DNA from: Dolomedes plantarius
Taxonomy: Eukaryota; Arthropoda; Arachnida; Araneae; Dolomedidae
DNA length: 64,000 nucleotides
Direction of reading: 5' to 3'
Assembly: GCA_907164885.2 (NCBI GenBank)
Contig: OU015490.1
Span: forward strand, 215,639,634 to 215,703,633
Under the pieces are notes generated by a model. That model searched no databases. It saw only the letters and a program-made list of their open reading frames with translations, and had not been told where the DNA came from. Positions 1 to 11,729 of the stretch are shown here, one piece after another. The position numbers and the translations under genes were made by a program. Position 1 is the first letter of the stretch. Every line of letters begins with the position of its first letter.

Positions 1-302
1 GGGTGGCTCGGAACGCCCTATGTTCATAGATATACTGATGTCAATTTGTTTTGTTATGTATTCTATTCGATGTTCAGTTGTCTTACAGCAGGCCACTGGA
101 TTTTTTAAAATATATATATATTTAGCCAATTTTAATGTATATTGTCAACCAAGATGGAGGAACCAAGACAGCTTCTCAGATATCAAATTCATTATTTCCT
201 GTTGCAGACTTTTGAAAGAAGTACAACCTATCTCATAACAAGATCATAACAGATAATCGTATGTCAGACGTTAAACACGCTAACTTTCCGTACCCATAGA
301 TA
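1..302. other. Unassigned AT-rich sequence
   Basis: I see no coding, repeat or RNA signal here. The only open frame (72 codons from position 20) has no recognisable domain. Confidence 0.5.
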
Positions 303-704
303 CTGGGTTAACCAAAAAGTTCATTCGGTTTTTATGAGATGACTCTAGTAGTGTTTAGTTGTTTATAACGTCATTCGAAACAATTTGGTTAGATTGTGTT
401 GTGACAGCTGTCATATCAGCATGCATTTAAAAAAATCTCAAATTTGGAGAACTTTTATGTAGCCGTTTTAATATTGAAGATAGAAGAAAATTAACAACAT
501 TTTCAGTATATTACACTTTATTACCCCAAAAAACTAAAATGCAAATATGACTTAAAAAGATGGGATTAAGAAGTTGCCAAAAAATATGATAGAGGGTAGT
601 TTTAGAAAATGCTGAACATGTTGCTCAGTGTAGTTATTGGTGAAAATAAGAAAGGTGTCTTTCATTTTTACTTAGAAACCGAACGAACTTTTTGGCCAAC
701 CTAA
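303..704. mobile_element. Short mariner-type MITE
   Basis: The ends are inverted repeats. The left end reads AACCAAAAAGTTCATTCGG. The right end, reverse-complemented, reads GGCCAAAAAGTTCGTTCGG. Both are flanked by TA (301-302 and 705-706), the target duplicated by Tc1/mariner elements. The ends resemble irritans-type mariner termini. At about 400 bp it is far shorter than an autonomous mariner (about 1.3 kb) and holds no transposase frame, so it is an internally deleted copy. Outer bases of the left end have drifted (CTGGGTTAACC against TTAGGTTGGCC). Confidence 0.7.
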
Positions 705-2606
705 TAAATAAATATTACATGGAAATATATTCCTCCATTCCTTAAAAGTACAGCTTTTATCACATCTTAAATACTATAATTGCGAGTTGAAACGGTGAAA
801 GGAAAAAAATGCCTCTATGGCAAATGTTTTAACCTGACTAAATCCTTCTTACGTTTATCCAACAATGAGATATCGAAACATTTGGCGACTTGGCGTCAAA
901 CTTGGCGACTTTCCCAAGCCTGGTATTTTCTGGTACATTCTAGAAATCCTCAGACTCTCGAGAAGTTCGACGACGACATCTGGCTGTCTGGACATGGACT
1001 TTATTACACATGACTTCATGACACAAAACAAGCATACGCAACAGACGATCATATATTTAAAGAACTCCCACTGTTATCACATATTAACACACTCGATTAC
1101 ATTGTTAACAACGAAAACTTCAAACTTACACCTACACTAATTGTCTTGTCCGGGACCCTCCTTTATCCCTGCATTCCGATGAGTCTATTATCAGTACTTG
1201 GAGAAGGGCAGAAAAGTTAGGATCAGCAGGGACGAAAATTGTATTTTTAAAATATCCCTATTTAGTCTTTAATTACATATTGACATAAGCATTAAATTCA
1301 TACTAACAACTCTGTTAAGATAACAAATAAAATTTATTCGTTTTTAAGACAATCATAAATTGTCAAAGTTACTTTAAAACAACAGTAATGATGTTTTATT
1401 CGAGAACAGTTTTCTCTTCAATATATGCAGATCTCAAAACTACAAAAAACAGGAGCATTTTATTTCCCAAGCATGAATATTTTATCCATTAAAATGAAAC
1501 CGATACTCCACTCAGTCCCAAAATGACGATCATATAGTGATTCCTTTGTTTAGATTCATTGTAATAAATCTCTCCCAGTTTCTCCTGATTTGTTTCCCAA
1601 AGTCCAATAAATAACCACATTACATTCTACCACTTCAAAGTATTCGATTGGAGGACGCAGAGTGAAATCACTAAAACGATTAAACGATTAAACCTTAGCA
1701 TTTTGCCAGAAAAAGCAGGAATAAATTTGTTTTTTAAGTTTCCCAAAGAAAGCATCTTTTAAGAGGAAATCGTCTTACGAAATGCTTAACAACTGCTCCC
1801 CTGCAGACGTAAACAAATTAATTCACCAAAGTTTTCGCAAACTTTTTGAATAATCTGTCCTCACTTTTGCTTTTTTTGTATATGTGTAGTCCTGGAAAGT
1901 ACGTAGCCCAAACGATGAGATCAAAGAATTTTTATTCAGACTTCGAAAGTTATCTTAAAAAGAAAGTAATTGCACAAACTTCGCCAACATTTTTTCTTCT
2001 TCTTTAAATATTGCATTCAGGGCAGACCTAGGCCTTTTCAGAGATATGAATGTGAGAAAAGTTATAGAGGGAAAAAAATAAAGAACATCATTTTAATTAA
2101 AGGCCGTTATGTAAAAAGAGTATTTTTTCATTAGTTTGTGATGATGAATATCACATACTTGAGTAGATTGATGCAGCGATTAAAATTCAGCGCAGTTCTT
2201 TCATTATTCCTTCGTGGAAGTCTGATAAGTGCATTAAGCAGATAACCGTCAAATTAGTATTAGTTTCAAAGAGTAAAAAACAAAGAAGGATTGATATGAA
2301 AATATAAAATCCTAAAATGTTAGAAGATATTCGACTAAGCGCAGCAAATTCTTACATGATGAATTTTCTTGATGAATGATGAGATTAAATTAAAATAATA
2401 AAAAATAAGCAAAAATGATTCTGTGTTTATAGAGATTTCAGTTTTAGATAGCATGTAATAAAGTATCAATAATAAATTATGAACTTTTTTTTAAGACTCA
2501 GACGAATAAAATTAGTTATAGCTAATATTAAATAAGAAAATAAGAGTCAATGAAAAGTGATTTATCCTATGTTAGCTCTTCATTGTGTAACTACTTCTTC
2601 GTGTAT
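705..2606. other. Unassigned region, with a GC-richer patch at 780-1240
   Basis: Mostly AT-rich sequence with no supported feature. The segment 780-1240 is less AT-rich and has overlapping open frames of 65-91 codons on both strands, none with a recognisable domain. It could be a fragment of an unrecognised repeat. Confidence 0.4.
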
Positions 2607-2873
2607 TGTTAGCTCTTCTTTTGTTAACAAGGCAAGCTTCTGGTTACTGGAGAGCGGAATATCAACATGACATTATACTTTCTTAAAACAATAAAAAAAT
2701 TTTATTTGAAACATATAGAACACTTAGCGGGTCGCCATAAAAACGTGCGACGCCATTCATTTCACATCGATCTCTCTGGCTTACAGTATAGCAGTGCACA
2801 TGCGTTAACATTCTTTTTGCGGTCTGTCACATGCTGCCATCTATTGACATAGAAAATTGCTTATATTCGGGCA
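2607..2873 (-). repeat. Gypsy-1 3' LTR
   Basis: Read on the minus strand this copy begins TGCCC and ends AACA, fitting TG...CA termini. It matches 10038-10304 at roughly 93-94% by hand count. Lying downstream of the integrase fragment in minus-strand order, it is the 3' LTR. Confidence 0.85.
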
Positions 2874-3129
2874 TCCTGACTGAGAATTGCCCTCAATTCG
2901 TACATGGTTATAACTCTCTTAAAAATACAACTTAAACATTTAGAAATTTAAAAAAATGTGCAAGGAAACAAAATAATATATGGTATTCAAAGTCTTTTGG
3001 ATAATGTCCTAAGTGAGTCCTTCTTAGAGTTCAAGAGTTCTTGGGTAAAACTTAAAAAAAGAAAAAAAAAACTATATTACCTGATCTTCGGACGTTGTTA
3101 CCTGGTGATGATTTGGACTAAGTTAAGGT

Positions 3130-3706
3130 GGTTCAGGAGGTTCTGCACTGGGATCCTCGTTGTCTGAATCGTCATCGAATTCATATCGAGGCCATGTCTT
3201 GAGTTGACTGACGTGAGCTGTGGTGGTGTAAAATCGTCCTTTCTGCTTTTCCTCCAGCTCAGTAACTCTGTATGTTGTCGTTCGGCAGTGTTTCTGTAAT
3301 TATCAGTGGTCCTCTATATTTCGCTTGCGTCTTCGTAGGTTCTCCTGTTGGTTTTGGTGGTCGTCTGACAACTACTATTTCCCCTGATTGAATGGGGTGC
3401 AAATAGCCTTGTTGTTTTCCTCCTAGTACTTTGTTCATCAGGCATTCAAAGCACATATATATACGTCTTCGTAAGTAACGCTTCATATAAGGGAACGAAT
3501 ATAATTCTTTAATTTTGTTGGCAGTTCTGTCGACTGAGAAGTGTCCCATCAGATCATGGAACTTCACTGCGGTACTTTTCCTCATGCTTTTGGGGATTAC
3601 GTAAAGTAGCTTTTCTTTTCCCTTCTCTTTAACTTTTCTATACAGCTTATTTCCTTTAAGAACATAATTGCATATTTTCTGTTTGTCATTTGTTGTCCTT
3701 TAATAC
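3130..3706 (-). pseudogene. Gypsy-1 integrase, catalytic core deleted
   Basis: The N-terminal HHCC zinc-binding domain is visible at 3450-3560: an HX4H pair (HDLMGH) then CX2C (CFEC). Directly after the family motif GKQQGYLHPI the frame runs into the integrase C-terminal module (VVVRRPPKP, KYRGPL). The roughly 200-residue DDE catalytic core expected between them is absent; the junction lies near 3385-3400. A one-base frameshift near 3290 ends the open frame early. The acidic tail (DDDSDNEDPSAEPPEPP) continues in another frame to about 3130. The product could not integrate DNA. Confidence 0.85.
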
Positions 3707-5201
3707 TCATCTTTTCGAAAAATGTCTATTAATTTTCTTAACAATGGGTCTGCATGTTGAATTATAAACTTCTTCTTCACTAAGTGTAAGACAAACTTCT
3801 AAATTTCGTTCTATTATGCTTGCCATGGTATCTTCTGCCTCTAAAACTGGAGCTCTGCTCATCGCATCGACGTTGCTCATCTTCGTCCCCGGTCTATGCT
3901 TTACCTCCATATCAAATTCCTGAATCAGATCATACCATAGAGCTATCTGGGGATTCGTCGTTTTCTTCGAATTCGTGTAAATCAATGCTTGGCAGTCAGT
4001 AACAATTGTAAACTTAATTCCAAGGAGATACTGTCTTAATCTGTCAAGTGTCCATACAATGGCCATTAATTCTAGCTTACTTGAGTGGTAATTCTTTTCT
4101 ACATCAGTTGTCTTCTTACTTACGCAATACACCAAATGCCATTTTCCATCGTCTCCACGTTGAAGTAGCATTCCGCTTAATCCATATGAACTCGCATCTG
4201 TATGTACTTCCGTCTCTAATGTGTGGTTATCGTGAGCGAAAACTGGTTGATTACTAAGAATTTCTTTCAAAGCTTTAAAAGCAAATCTTCTGTTCTTCTT
4301 TCCACTCAAAATCTTTATTTTTCTTAGTTAATCTACTCAATGGTTCGGCCTTCTCCGCATACTTGGAAACAAAACGCCTGAAAAAACCTGTAAGTCCTAG
4401 AAATCTTTTTACTTCATAAATATTCTTAGGTTCAACGTATTCTTCAATAGCTTTTATTTTCCTTAGACCTGGCTTTAAACCATCGGCATTTATTACAAAA
4501 CCCAAAAATTGTACTTCTTTTTTTACCAAATTCGCACTTAGCAAGTTTAAGAGTAAGTTTCGCTAATCGTAGGCGTTCCAAAACTAATACTAATCTTTCA
4601 AGCATGTCCTCCCAAGAGAAAGCAGATATGAGGATATCATCTAAGTAACAAACAGCTTTAGTAAGAAATAACGGTCCTAGTACTTGATACATTAATATTT
4701 GAAACTCTGAGGGAGCATTAACCAATCCAAAAATCATTCGGTCGAATTGTCCGGTTTCGTCAGGTGTAATACAGGCTGTTTTTTCTTCGCTTCCTCCAAC
4801 AATTTAATCTGCAAGTAACTGTTAGCTAAATCCAAGGTGGTAAATAATTTAGCACAGCTCAAACTTTCCAATATATCATCTATTTTTGTCAGGGGGAATT
4901 TATCCTTTACCGTTTGATTATTAAGACGGCGAAAATCAATAACTAATCTGTGTTCACCTGTTTTCTTTTTCACTAACAAAACTGGACGTGCGTATGGTGA
5001 TCGTGTTTCCGAAACAATCTTGCTATCTTTCCATTCATTTACTATCTGTTTGATAATATTACGCTCAGAAGCATTCGTTTTGTAAGGTCGGGAACATACC
5101 GGCTTACTACCGTCTATCTCTTTAATATCCATGGAAGTTAAATCTGTGCAGCCTAATTCCTTTAAATTAAATGCAAAGCAGTCTCTATATTCATTCAACA
5201 A
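3707..5201 (-). pseudogene. Gypsy-1 reverse transcriptase and RNase H
   Basis: The RT fingers and palm begin near 5200, with KKKTGEHRLVIDFRRLN and FTTLDLANSYLQI. The catalytic box appears as YLDD. The RT thumb and connection follow (FLGFVINADGLKPG; VKRFLGLTGFFRRF). RNase H lies at 3707-4309 with its acidic residues visible in HTDAS, KLELMA, VTDCQAL and NVDAMSR. The normally continuous polyprotein is split by frameshifts near 4735 and 4500 and again near 4290, so it is a pseudogene. It would copy element RNA into DNA in cytoplasmic particles if intact. Confidence 0.9.
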
Positions 5202-5990
5202 ACGAACAATATCTTGCTTTTGGTCTTCAAGTAACGTCTCGTCAAATTTAATTTGTCTAAAGTTATAGGTTTTGGTTCTACGTTAGTACTAATGTCTAGA
5301 GGTTCTAATGACTGTGCTTCATTAACAAAACTTATATTGTCCGTATACGACTTTGAACTGACATCGTCCACTAATTCCGCTTTACCAACATTTTGATTTC
5401 TATTCAATATAATATTCCTATCTCTGGTATTGATAACTGGTACAATTGTTTCCCCTTCCTTAACTTCCAAAAATGAGTCTAAATTTTCACCTTCTCCCCT
5501 AATCATAATTAAACCATCATTTAAATCTTCAGTCTTCGCTTTGACAAAATTTATACTATTATTCACAATTTCTACAGTTTCAGTTACTTTCAATTTAACC
5601 GTTGGGTTTTCCTCAATAAATTCTAAATTAACGAATGGGTAATCTTTTGCATATCCGATATGTAAGTTTTCTCAAACCCTAGAATATGCTATGTACGGAA
5701 AATCGAGCAATGTTCTTCCAACTAATAAATCAACTGGTTGTGCATTGTCTCACACGATCAAAATAGTAACGTCCTTAGCCAAAACATCGTCTATCTCTAC
5801 ATCCGTAATTGCCACACCTAGACTTTGCGAAACTGGGTTGATTTGGTTTCCAAACGCATAAAGATATTTTTTACATGGAGTAATATTTAATCCTATTTTT
5901 AGCAATTGACGTTTTCATCAGACAACTGCTACTTCCCATGTCAAGTAAAAATCAATGCTTTGATTGCTTATCTTTGCCTGGCGTAGGTAT
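5202..5990 (-). pseudogene. Gypsy-1 protease and linker to RT
   Basis: An aspartic-protease active site is readable as D-M-G-S-S near 5930-5945, in a frame shifted from the zinc-knuckle frame just upstream, so a frameshift separates gag and protease. Met replaces the usual Thr of DTGS. The downstream protease fold (a VDLLVGRTLL-like strand) and a 132-codon linker at 5195-5593 continue toward RT. At least one in-frame stop lies near 5750. Confidence 0.7.
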
Positions 5991-6385
5991 TTGTCTGGCG
6001 CCGTCATTTCACGATTTCCATAAACATTCAGATTTTCGCTCCGCGCCTCATTCGTTTTTCTGCAAAACTTGGCAATGTGGTTTCGCCCTCCACAAGCAAA
6101 CATACTCTGTTATCGCGTATCGAAGAACTAAATACTTTATTAGTTGCAGTTTCTTTTTCATTTATTTTACTTCTGCTGAAGTTCGCGTTGTTCTCAAACT
6201 TGGTCGAATCGAACCTATTCGTATTACGATTACTCATCCTGTAATTTGAATGCGGGTAGGAATGCGGGTAGTATTTAAAATCATCACGATAGTTAATATG
6301 CTTCATATTTCTGCTTTCGCTATTAGTTTTAATTCCTTATTGAACGTTTTCATAATCGTCCAGCATTTGGGCTACATCATTCGCT
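5991..6385 (-). pseudogene. Gypsy-1 gag C-terminus with zinc knuckle
   Basis: A CCHC nucleocapsid knuckle is recognisable near 6045-6095 (ACGGRNHIAKFC). The first Cys of the knuckle lies in a neighbouring frame (NRVC), so a one-base loss breaks the knuckle. Upstream, an Asn/Arg-rich stretch of 92 codons (6028-6306) fits a gag linker. The gag frame reappears at the TTAA left of the piggyBac insertion and reaches a stop about 15 codons later (near 6340). Confidence 0.75.
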
Positions 6386-6389
6386 TTAA
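6386..6389. repeat. TTAA target duplication, left of piggyBac-1
   Basis: The TTAA here and the TTAA at 9082-9085 flank the piggyBac element exactly, as expected of this superfamily. Removing the element and one TTAA restores continuous gag reading across the junction. Confidence 0.9.
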
Positions 6390-6600
6390 CACTAGAACCG
6401 CGGAGCGGGTCAATTTGACCCAAAACGATGTTTAATTTATCACCACGCGAAAAGTATCGATTGAAAAAAAAATTCCTTTTATGACTTATAATATTTTAAG
6501 GTGAACAACAATTTACCAAATTTAAAAATTCGTAACATAAATAACTTTCCGATTATTAACACTTATACCTAGAACCGCGGAGCGGGTCACTTTGACCCCT
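6390..6600 (+). repeat. piggyBac-1 left terminal and subterminal repeats
   Basis: Two copies of AGAACCGCGGAGCGGGTC lie about 180 bp apart. Each is followed by a short palindrome of the form GGGTCA-TTTGACCC (6407-6421 and 6585-6598). These are likely transposase-binding sites, by analogy with characterised piggyBac ends. Confidence 0.75.
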
Positions 6601-6857
6601 AAGAAATGTTAGTGCAGAAATGACGAAAAACAGATGCATTTTCTCGAACTGTAACTGTAAAATACTTCTACCCCACCCTAGAATTCCTTAAATGGACTAT
6701 ACCAGAAGGGGGAATAGTGAAGGCTTTTCAGTCAAGGTCATTATATTAGGTTTGAAGCACGAACTACGTTCGAATGCAGTGAAAAATTACTGCGAATATT
6801 TAGAAGATTTTATGAAGTTTTTTTTTTTATTCTGTAATTAGTATATGTATAAAAAGT

Positions 6858-8677
6858 ATGTCACGCCGCCGTAATCTTGCTGTTCAGGAAGCTTTAGAAT
6901 ATTTAAAACAATTATCTGAGAAGGATTCAGTTGGTTCGAAAAAAGAAGGTTTCTCAAGATTCGATTTTGAGTAGTGAGGATGAATATCTGCCTGCTAATG
7001 AAGAAAATTTGGATTCGGATGAAGAAAATTAAAGTGAAGATGACTCTGGCAATGCTCTAACGATCCCTGGTCCTTCTCATCGCAATACTGACGTTAATTT
7101 ATCTGATTAAAAAATAAAAATCCAACATTCCAAGAAAAGATACACACACGCAAAGAAATTTGAAAAAGAAATCGCCAATAACATTCAAACTTGGAAATAA
7201 TGAAGATGGCAAAGATGGGACAATTTGGAATTTCGCTCAATTAGGAATAAACGATAGAGGAAGAAAATCAAAGTGTAATATTTTGAAAGAAGTTGGGGGG
7301 CCCAACATCACATGCTAAACGCAATGTTATTGACAACTGTCCTTCAAGTGCTTGGAGACTTTTTATTGATGAATGGATATTGAAACACATAAAGAAATGT
7401 ACTGAAGATGAAGCTCATCGGCAGATTCATGAAGGAGAATGGAATATAGGAGAATGGAAGAAATGGATGCTTTTATATAAATTTTATATGTTCGTGGTAT
7501 ATATTGTGCAAAAGGACTTGAACTGGATAGCTTGAGGTCAAAGAACTGAGGACCACCATTTTTCCAAAATACAATGTCAAGAGACCAATTTCGTGAAATA
7601 ATGGGATTTTTACGCTTCGACATAAAATCAACAAGATCAAAGCGTCTAGAGACAGACAAATTTGCCCTTATTTTTGATATCTGGAATCGTTTCATGGGAA
7701 ATTGCAAGACTAACTATACACCAAGTCCTAGTTTAACTGTGGATGAACAGTTATTTCCTACAAAAGTTATGTCTAGGTTTATCCAATTCATGTCAAACAA
7801 ACCAGATAAGTGTGGAATCAAGTTATGGATGGCTGCAGATTTGACTCAAAATATCTGATAAATGGATTCCCGTATCTTGGAAAAGATAATCAAAGTCCAT
7901 CCAAAGTTTCTGTTTCTGAACATGTAGTGCTGCGACTAATAATTCCATATGAGAACAAATATAGAAATGTCACTACGGACAACTTTTTTTCACAACACTG
8001 AAGCTTGCAGAAGCATTGAAATCCAAATATACCAGCCTTTTAGGAGCTGTAAAACGCTCAAGAAGAGAAATACTAGTCTCTGTAAAAATGTTGAAATCCA
8101 CATTGTATTCGACTACGGTACTAACCCATAAAGACATAAGTCTAACTGCTTATCAAGGTAAAGAAGATGAAAACGTTTTGTTGCGAAGTAGTCTCCATCC
8201 AAACGTAGAAATTGCAGATAACCCAAAAAAATACCTGATACAATCGCTTTCTACAACGCAACTAGATAAAGTGTGGGCGTGATTGAAATAATAGCAAGGA
8301 AATATACAGTCAAGTCTGCTTCACGTAGGTGGCCGGTGCAGGCATTTTGCAATATTTTGGACCTTTCTGTTATTAATGGTTGGGTTTTATATAAAGCTGT
8401 AACTGGAAAATCTATTAGTAGACGCCAATTCATTCAAGACTTGGTCGAAAAATTGCGAGAAACGTTTCTTCTCTTCCGACATAAAAAGGTGGAAAAAAGA
8501 GCATGTGAAGCAACCAATAAAAACAAAGGACAACCAAAAATTAAGCGTAAATGAGACCGATGACACATTCCGAAATTTGAAAATAAAACTGTTGATATCT
8601 GTTCAAAATGTAAGGAACCCATCTGTGGAAAATGTACAAAACGTATTACTCAGTTTTGTACAAAATGCATACAGTAA
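6858..8677 (+). pseudogene. piggyBac transposase, degenerate
   Basis: The likely start at 6858 opens MSRRRNLAVQEALEYLKQLS, followed by an acidic N-terminus (SSEDEYLPANEEN) as in piggyBac proteins. The DDE domain is spread over several frames: MSRDQFREIMGFLRFD, SLTVDEQLFP with the first catalytic Asp, and NVTTDNFFSQH with the second. The C-terminus ends with the family's Cys-rich zinc finger (CSKC, CGKC, FCTKC) before TAA at 8675. At about 600 codons it has normal family length, but stops near 6972 and 7031 and frameshifts near 7530, 7860, 8000 and 8280 disable it. No intact DNA cut-and-paste activity is expected. Confidence 0.9.
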
Positions 8678-9023
8678 ATTGGATTTTACAATCTGTAAAA
8701 CTAAGTACTGATACATTTTTTAGTAACTAATAAATTTGTTAATATTTAATTTTTTTGTAATTATGTCTAAACATATAGAAAAGAGATACTCTGTTTTTCC
8801 ATTGAAATTAGGAAATTTATGTCATATATTGTTAAAGAGACATGTTATTATATTCAAGGAAATAAAATTGTAAATACGATTTTGTAAAAATTAAGTTAAT
8901 TTCTCTTTATTTATATAAATTATTTAATGTAAATTCTGAGAAATATTGATTATTATTTAAAAAATAAAATGCTTTAGTTAAATAAATTAAGCACGAGTGC
9001 ATATTTTATAAGTTTACAATCTA

Positions 9024-9081
9024 GGGTCAAAATGACCCGCTCCGCGGTTCTAGGTATATCGAAAGTCCCGCTGTTCTAGTG
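9024..9081 (+). repeat. piggyBac-1 right terminal repeats
   Basis: Reverse-complemented, the tip reads CACTAGAACAGCGGG and is followed about 20 bp inside by CTAGAACCGCGGAGCGGGTC with the palindrome GGGTCAAAATGACCC. The terminal and internal repeats lie closer together than at the left end, the usual asymmetry of piggyBac termini. Confidence 0.85.
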
Positions 9082-9085
9082 TTAA

Positions 9086-9960
9086 CAAACTTTGGCCAAT
9101 AATCAATGAAATGTTCACGCATCGTATTTGGAACTTGCTTTTTTAATTGATCTGTAATCATAAGTTCTTTTAGGGACTCAAAGTCATTTATATTTAATCC
9201 TGTCAACCACTCATTAAAATAAGTGCGTAATTCGAAAACAAAATCAGTCCACGTGCCGTTTACATCTTTAACACGGTTGACAAATTTCTGTCTAAAACTT
9301 TCGGGGCTTAGGTTATATCTTTTTAACAATAAATTCTTAACAAATATATAGTCATTAGTTTCCTGTTCTGATTCTCTCGCAATTAGCTGAGTAATTTCAA
9401 GAGGCAATAGCCCTAATAAGTGTGTTACATAGTCACTCTCCATAAGTCCTATTCGTTTAGCTTGCCTTTCAAATAATACCAAAAATGAATCTATATCTCC
9501 GCCTTTTAGGGATACTACTTTTAAGTCAAATTTCTGCATTAAATTCCTCAAATCTATAGTTTTTTCTTTACTTCTGGTACACTAACATTACTTTCAGCCT
9601 GAGAAATTATCTTATTCTGATACTGGATTTTTAATTTTTACAATTCAAAATCATTTTGCTGTTCAATTTTATGTAATTCCTGTTCATCTATATTATTCTG
9701 ATTTTAAATTTTTAGTTTCTCTAATTGCAAAGCTCGTTCAAAATCAAATTTTTGTGTTTCCTGTTTCACTCTTTCGTCAACTAATCCTACTAATACTTCT
9801 TTAACAAGCGGTTCATCAAATTTTTTACTTTTGGTTATAATATCCTTCAAAATAACTATCGTACTATCGTCAGGGACACTCTCACCCAACTCAACCGCTA
9901 GCTGAACTAAATCACATTTTTTTATATCTACGCAAGTACGCCATTTTTGAGTAATATAAA
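9086..9960 (-). pseudogene. Gypsy-1 gag N-terminal part
   Basis: Minus-strand frames begin near 9960 with an alpha-helical region (ILKDIITKSKKFDEPLVKE), pass a coiled-coil-like Gln/Glu-rich stretch at 9560-9720 with stops, and continue at 9086-9551 as a capsid-like domain. That domain contains DIDSFLVLFERQAKR, LLLKRYNLSPESFRQKF and a W-T-D-F helix. The capsid domain resembles the SCAN-like gag of arthropod gypsy elements. The frame is cut by the piggyBac insertion at 9082-9085. Confidence 0.75.
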
Positions 9961-10037
9961 TATCAAATATTGAAGATTAAAACGATACCTTGTTCGTTCA
10001 CGTTGTCAGGAAGTTCCTTTATCCCTCTTCTGATAAT

Positions 10038-10304
10038 TGTTAGCTCTTGTTTTACTAACAAGGCAATCTTCTGGTTACTGGAAAGCGGAATATCAACATG
10101 ACATAATACTTTCTTAAAGCAATAACAAAAGTTTTATTTGAAACATATAGAACACTTAGCGGCTCGCCGTCAAAACCTGCGACGCCATTCATTTCACATC
10201 GCTCTCTCTGGCTTACAGTATCGCAGTGCACATGCGTTAACATTCTTTTGGCGGTCTTTCACATGCTGCCATCTATTGACATAGAAAATTGCTTATAGTG
10301 GGCT
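10038..10304 (-). repeat. Gypsy-1 5' LTR
   Basis: Partner of 2607-2873, with the same length and about 17 differences by hand count. On the minus strand it lies upstream of gag and ends AACA. Its outer boundary has lost the TG start (AGCCC where the other copy has TGCCC). Confidence 0.85.
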
Positions 10305-10970
10305 CTAATACATATATTCTCATTACTATCTGTATAAGAATTACCACGTCCTAGAAATTAAATATATATTGATTTGATACAAACTGATTACGTTTAGAAT
10401 AATTTATTGATTAGGAATTATGATAAAGTATTCTAAATGTAGAAACTATTTTTGAATGTTGCATATTGCAAGTAATAATAAGCTAAAATTTTACCAGGCA
10501 ATCAACGAAGGACAACAAAATAACCAGTTAACACCATGATTAACCAAAAAATCTCCTGACATCCACATCGAATTAATAAATTAAATATAAATGAGAATAT
10601 TTTTGTATTAAAAATTATTTTTTATTCTAACCAAATTCAGAGCATAAATTGCAAATAAAAAAATTGTCTTGTAAATTTGATGGTAAATAATTCTTAAAAG
10701 AACAAATAATTCTCAAAATAACAATTCTCAAAATAGGGGTCTTTATTACGGTAGATGACCTTATATTCTCTCTAACCTTAGGGGGTCTCCGAAAATCAAT
10801 CTTTCATCAATACCTACAAAAGAAATACTTAATTTTAACGGCTTTACTTATAATTTTAAATAGATTGATAAATTCTCGGAAAAATATTTTAAACAGCTGA
10901 ACATGACAGAAAATTATGTTCTACGAGCGTCAGCTTATGAAGAAATTTTTAAGTAACCCAACAAACTTAA
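10305..10970. other. Unassigned AT-rich spacer
   Basis: No coding, terminal repeat or RNA signal found between Gypsy-1 and piggyBac-2. Confidence 0.5.
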
Positions 10971-11116
10971 CACATTAAAATTCGTGAGCCCCATTTTGGG
11001 ATCACGAATATTTTTAACGTTATCCCCCTTAATTTCTGACTTTTCGTTTATTTTTAGAGTTAAGTATTTACATCATTGTCTACTAATAATGTATACAGTT
11101 AAACTTTTCAGTTTGA

Positions 11117-11119
<3 letters not shown>

Positions 11120-11163
<44 letters not shown>
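11120..11163. repeat. (TA)n microsatellite
   Basis: Uninterrupted TA dinucleotides inside the 5' untranslated part of piggyBac-2. Confidence 0.95.
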
Positions 11164-11167
<4 letters not shown>

Positions 11168-11729
11168 TTTACTTATGGAGGTTATGTGCACATGTGTAAC
11201 ATAGACATGAATAACATAGTATCAAAACTGAACAAATTGTTTACTTCATAGCTTGACCACCGGCAAAATACAATGATCCCTATTTGGGGCTCACGGTAAT
11301 TGTAATGTAAAATGGTTAACTATTTACACTACAAATAGAACTTTCGTTTTCTTTGCAGTTATGTAGTTCAATACGTTTCTGGAAATTCCACAATGATCTG
11401 GAAATTCCCCATGGACATTTTCCGATGAAAATGTGGAATACATCCATTGACAATAATAGGCATGAAGGGGGGGGGGTACACCAGGTGATGGATACAGGTG
11501 ATTCTGAAACACACATGTTTCGCAGGTGACGGCAATCCTTTTCGTAAATTGGGCAAAATAATTTTAATAATTTTTAGTGCAGATGGTCATGAACTCTGTG
11601 CTGAGAAGTTGTTTCATTTAGAGAGTCTTTATCTGCTTTGAATCAACTTGGTTCGAATTTGATAAATGACTGTACTATTATAATTTGTATTCTTATGTTT
11701 CTTGTTTGGTTTATTCGATTTGGATAATC

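Larger units (their letters stand above)
6390..9081 (+). mobile_element. piggyBac-1 DNA transposon nested in Gypsy-1 gag
   Basis: A 2692-bp element beginning CACTAGAACCGCGG and ending ...TTCTAGTG, flanked by TTAA on both sides. The motif CTAGAACCGCGGAGCGGGTC occurs at the left tip, again at 6569-6588, and inverted at 9035-9054, giving a terminal plus subterminal repeat arrangement typical of piggyBac. It encodes one transposase on the plus strand, opposite to its host element. Many frameshifts and stops show it is inactive. Confidence 0.92.
2607..10304 (-). mobile_element. Gypsy-1: degenerate Ty3/gypsy LTR retrotransposon
   Basis: Two direct repeats of 267 bp (2607-2873 and 10038-10304) bound gag, protease, reverse transcriptase, RNase H and integrase fragments, all on the minus strand in the order gag-PR-RT-RH-IN. 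IN after RT is the Ty3/gypsy order. Without the 2.7-kb piggyBac insertion in gag the element is about 5.0 kb. Several frameshifts and an integrase deletion make it non-functional. The LTRs differ at about 17 of 267 positions by hand count, so the insertion is old. I could not find a clear target-site duplication, primer-binding site or polypurine tract. Confidence 0.9.

Noticed and set aside
900..980. Heat-shock-element-like TTCTAGAA and GAGAAGTTC cluster
   Set aside because: Short and degenerate, with no gene or element downstream to regulate.
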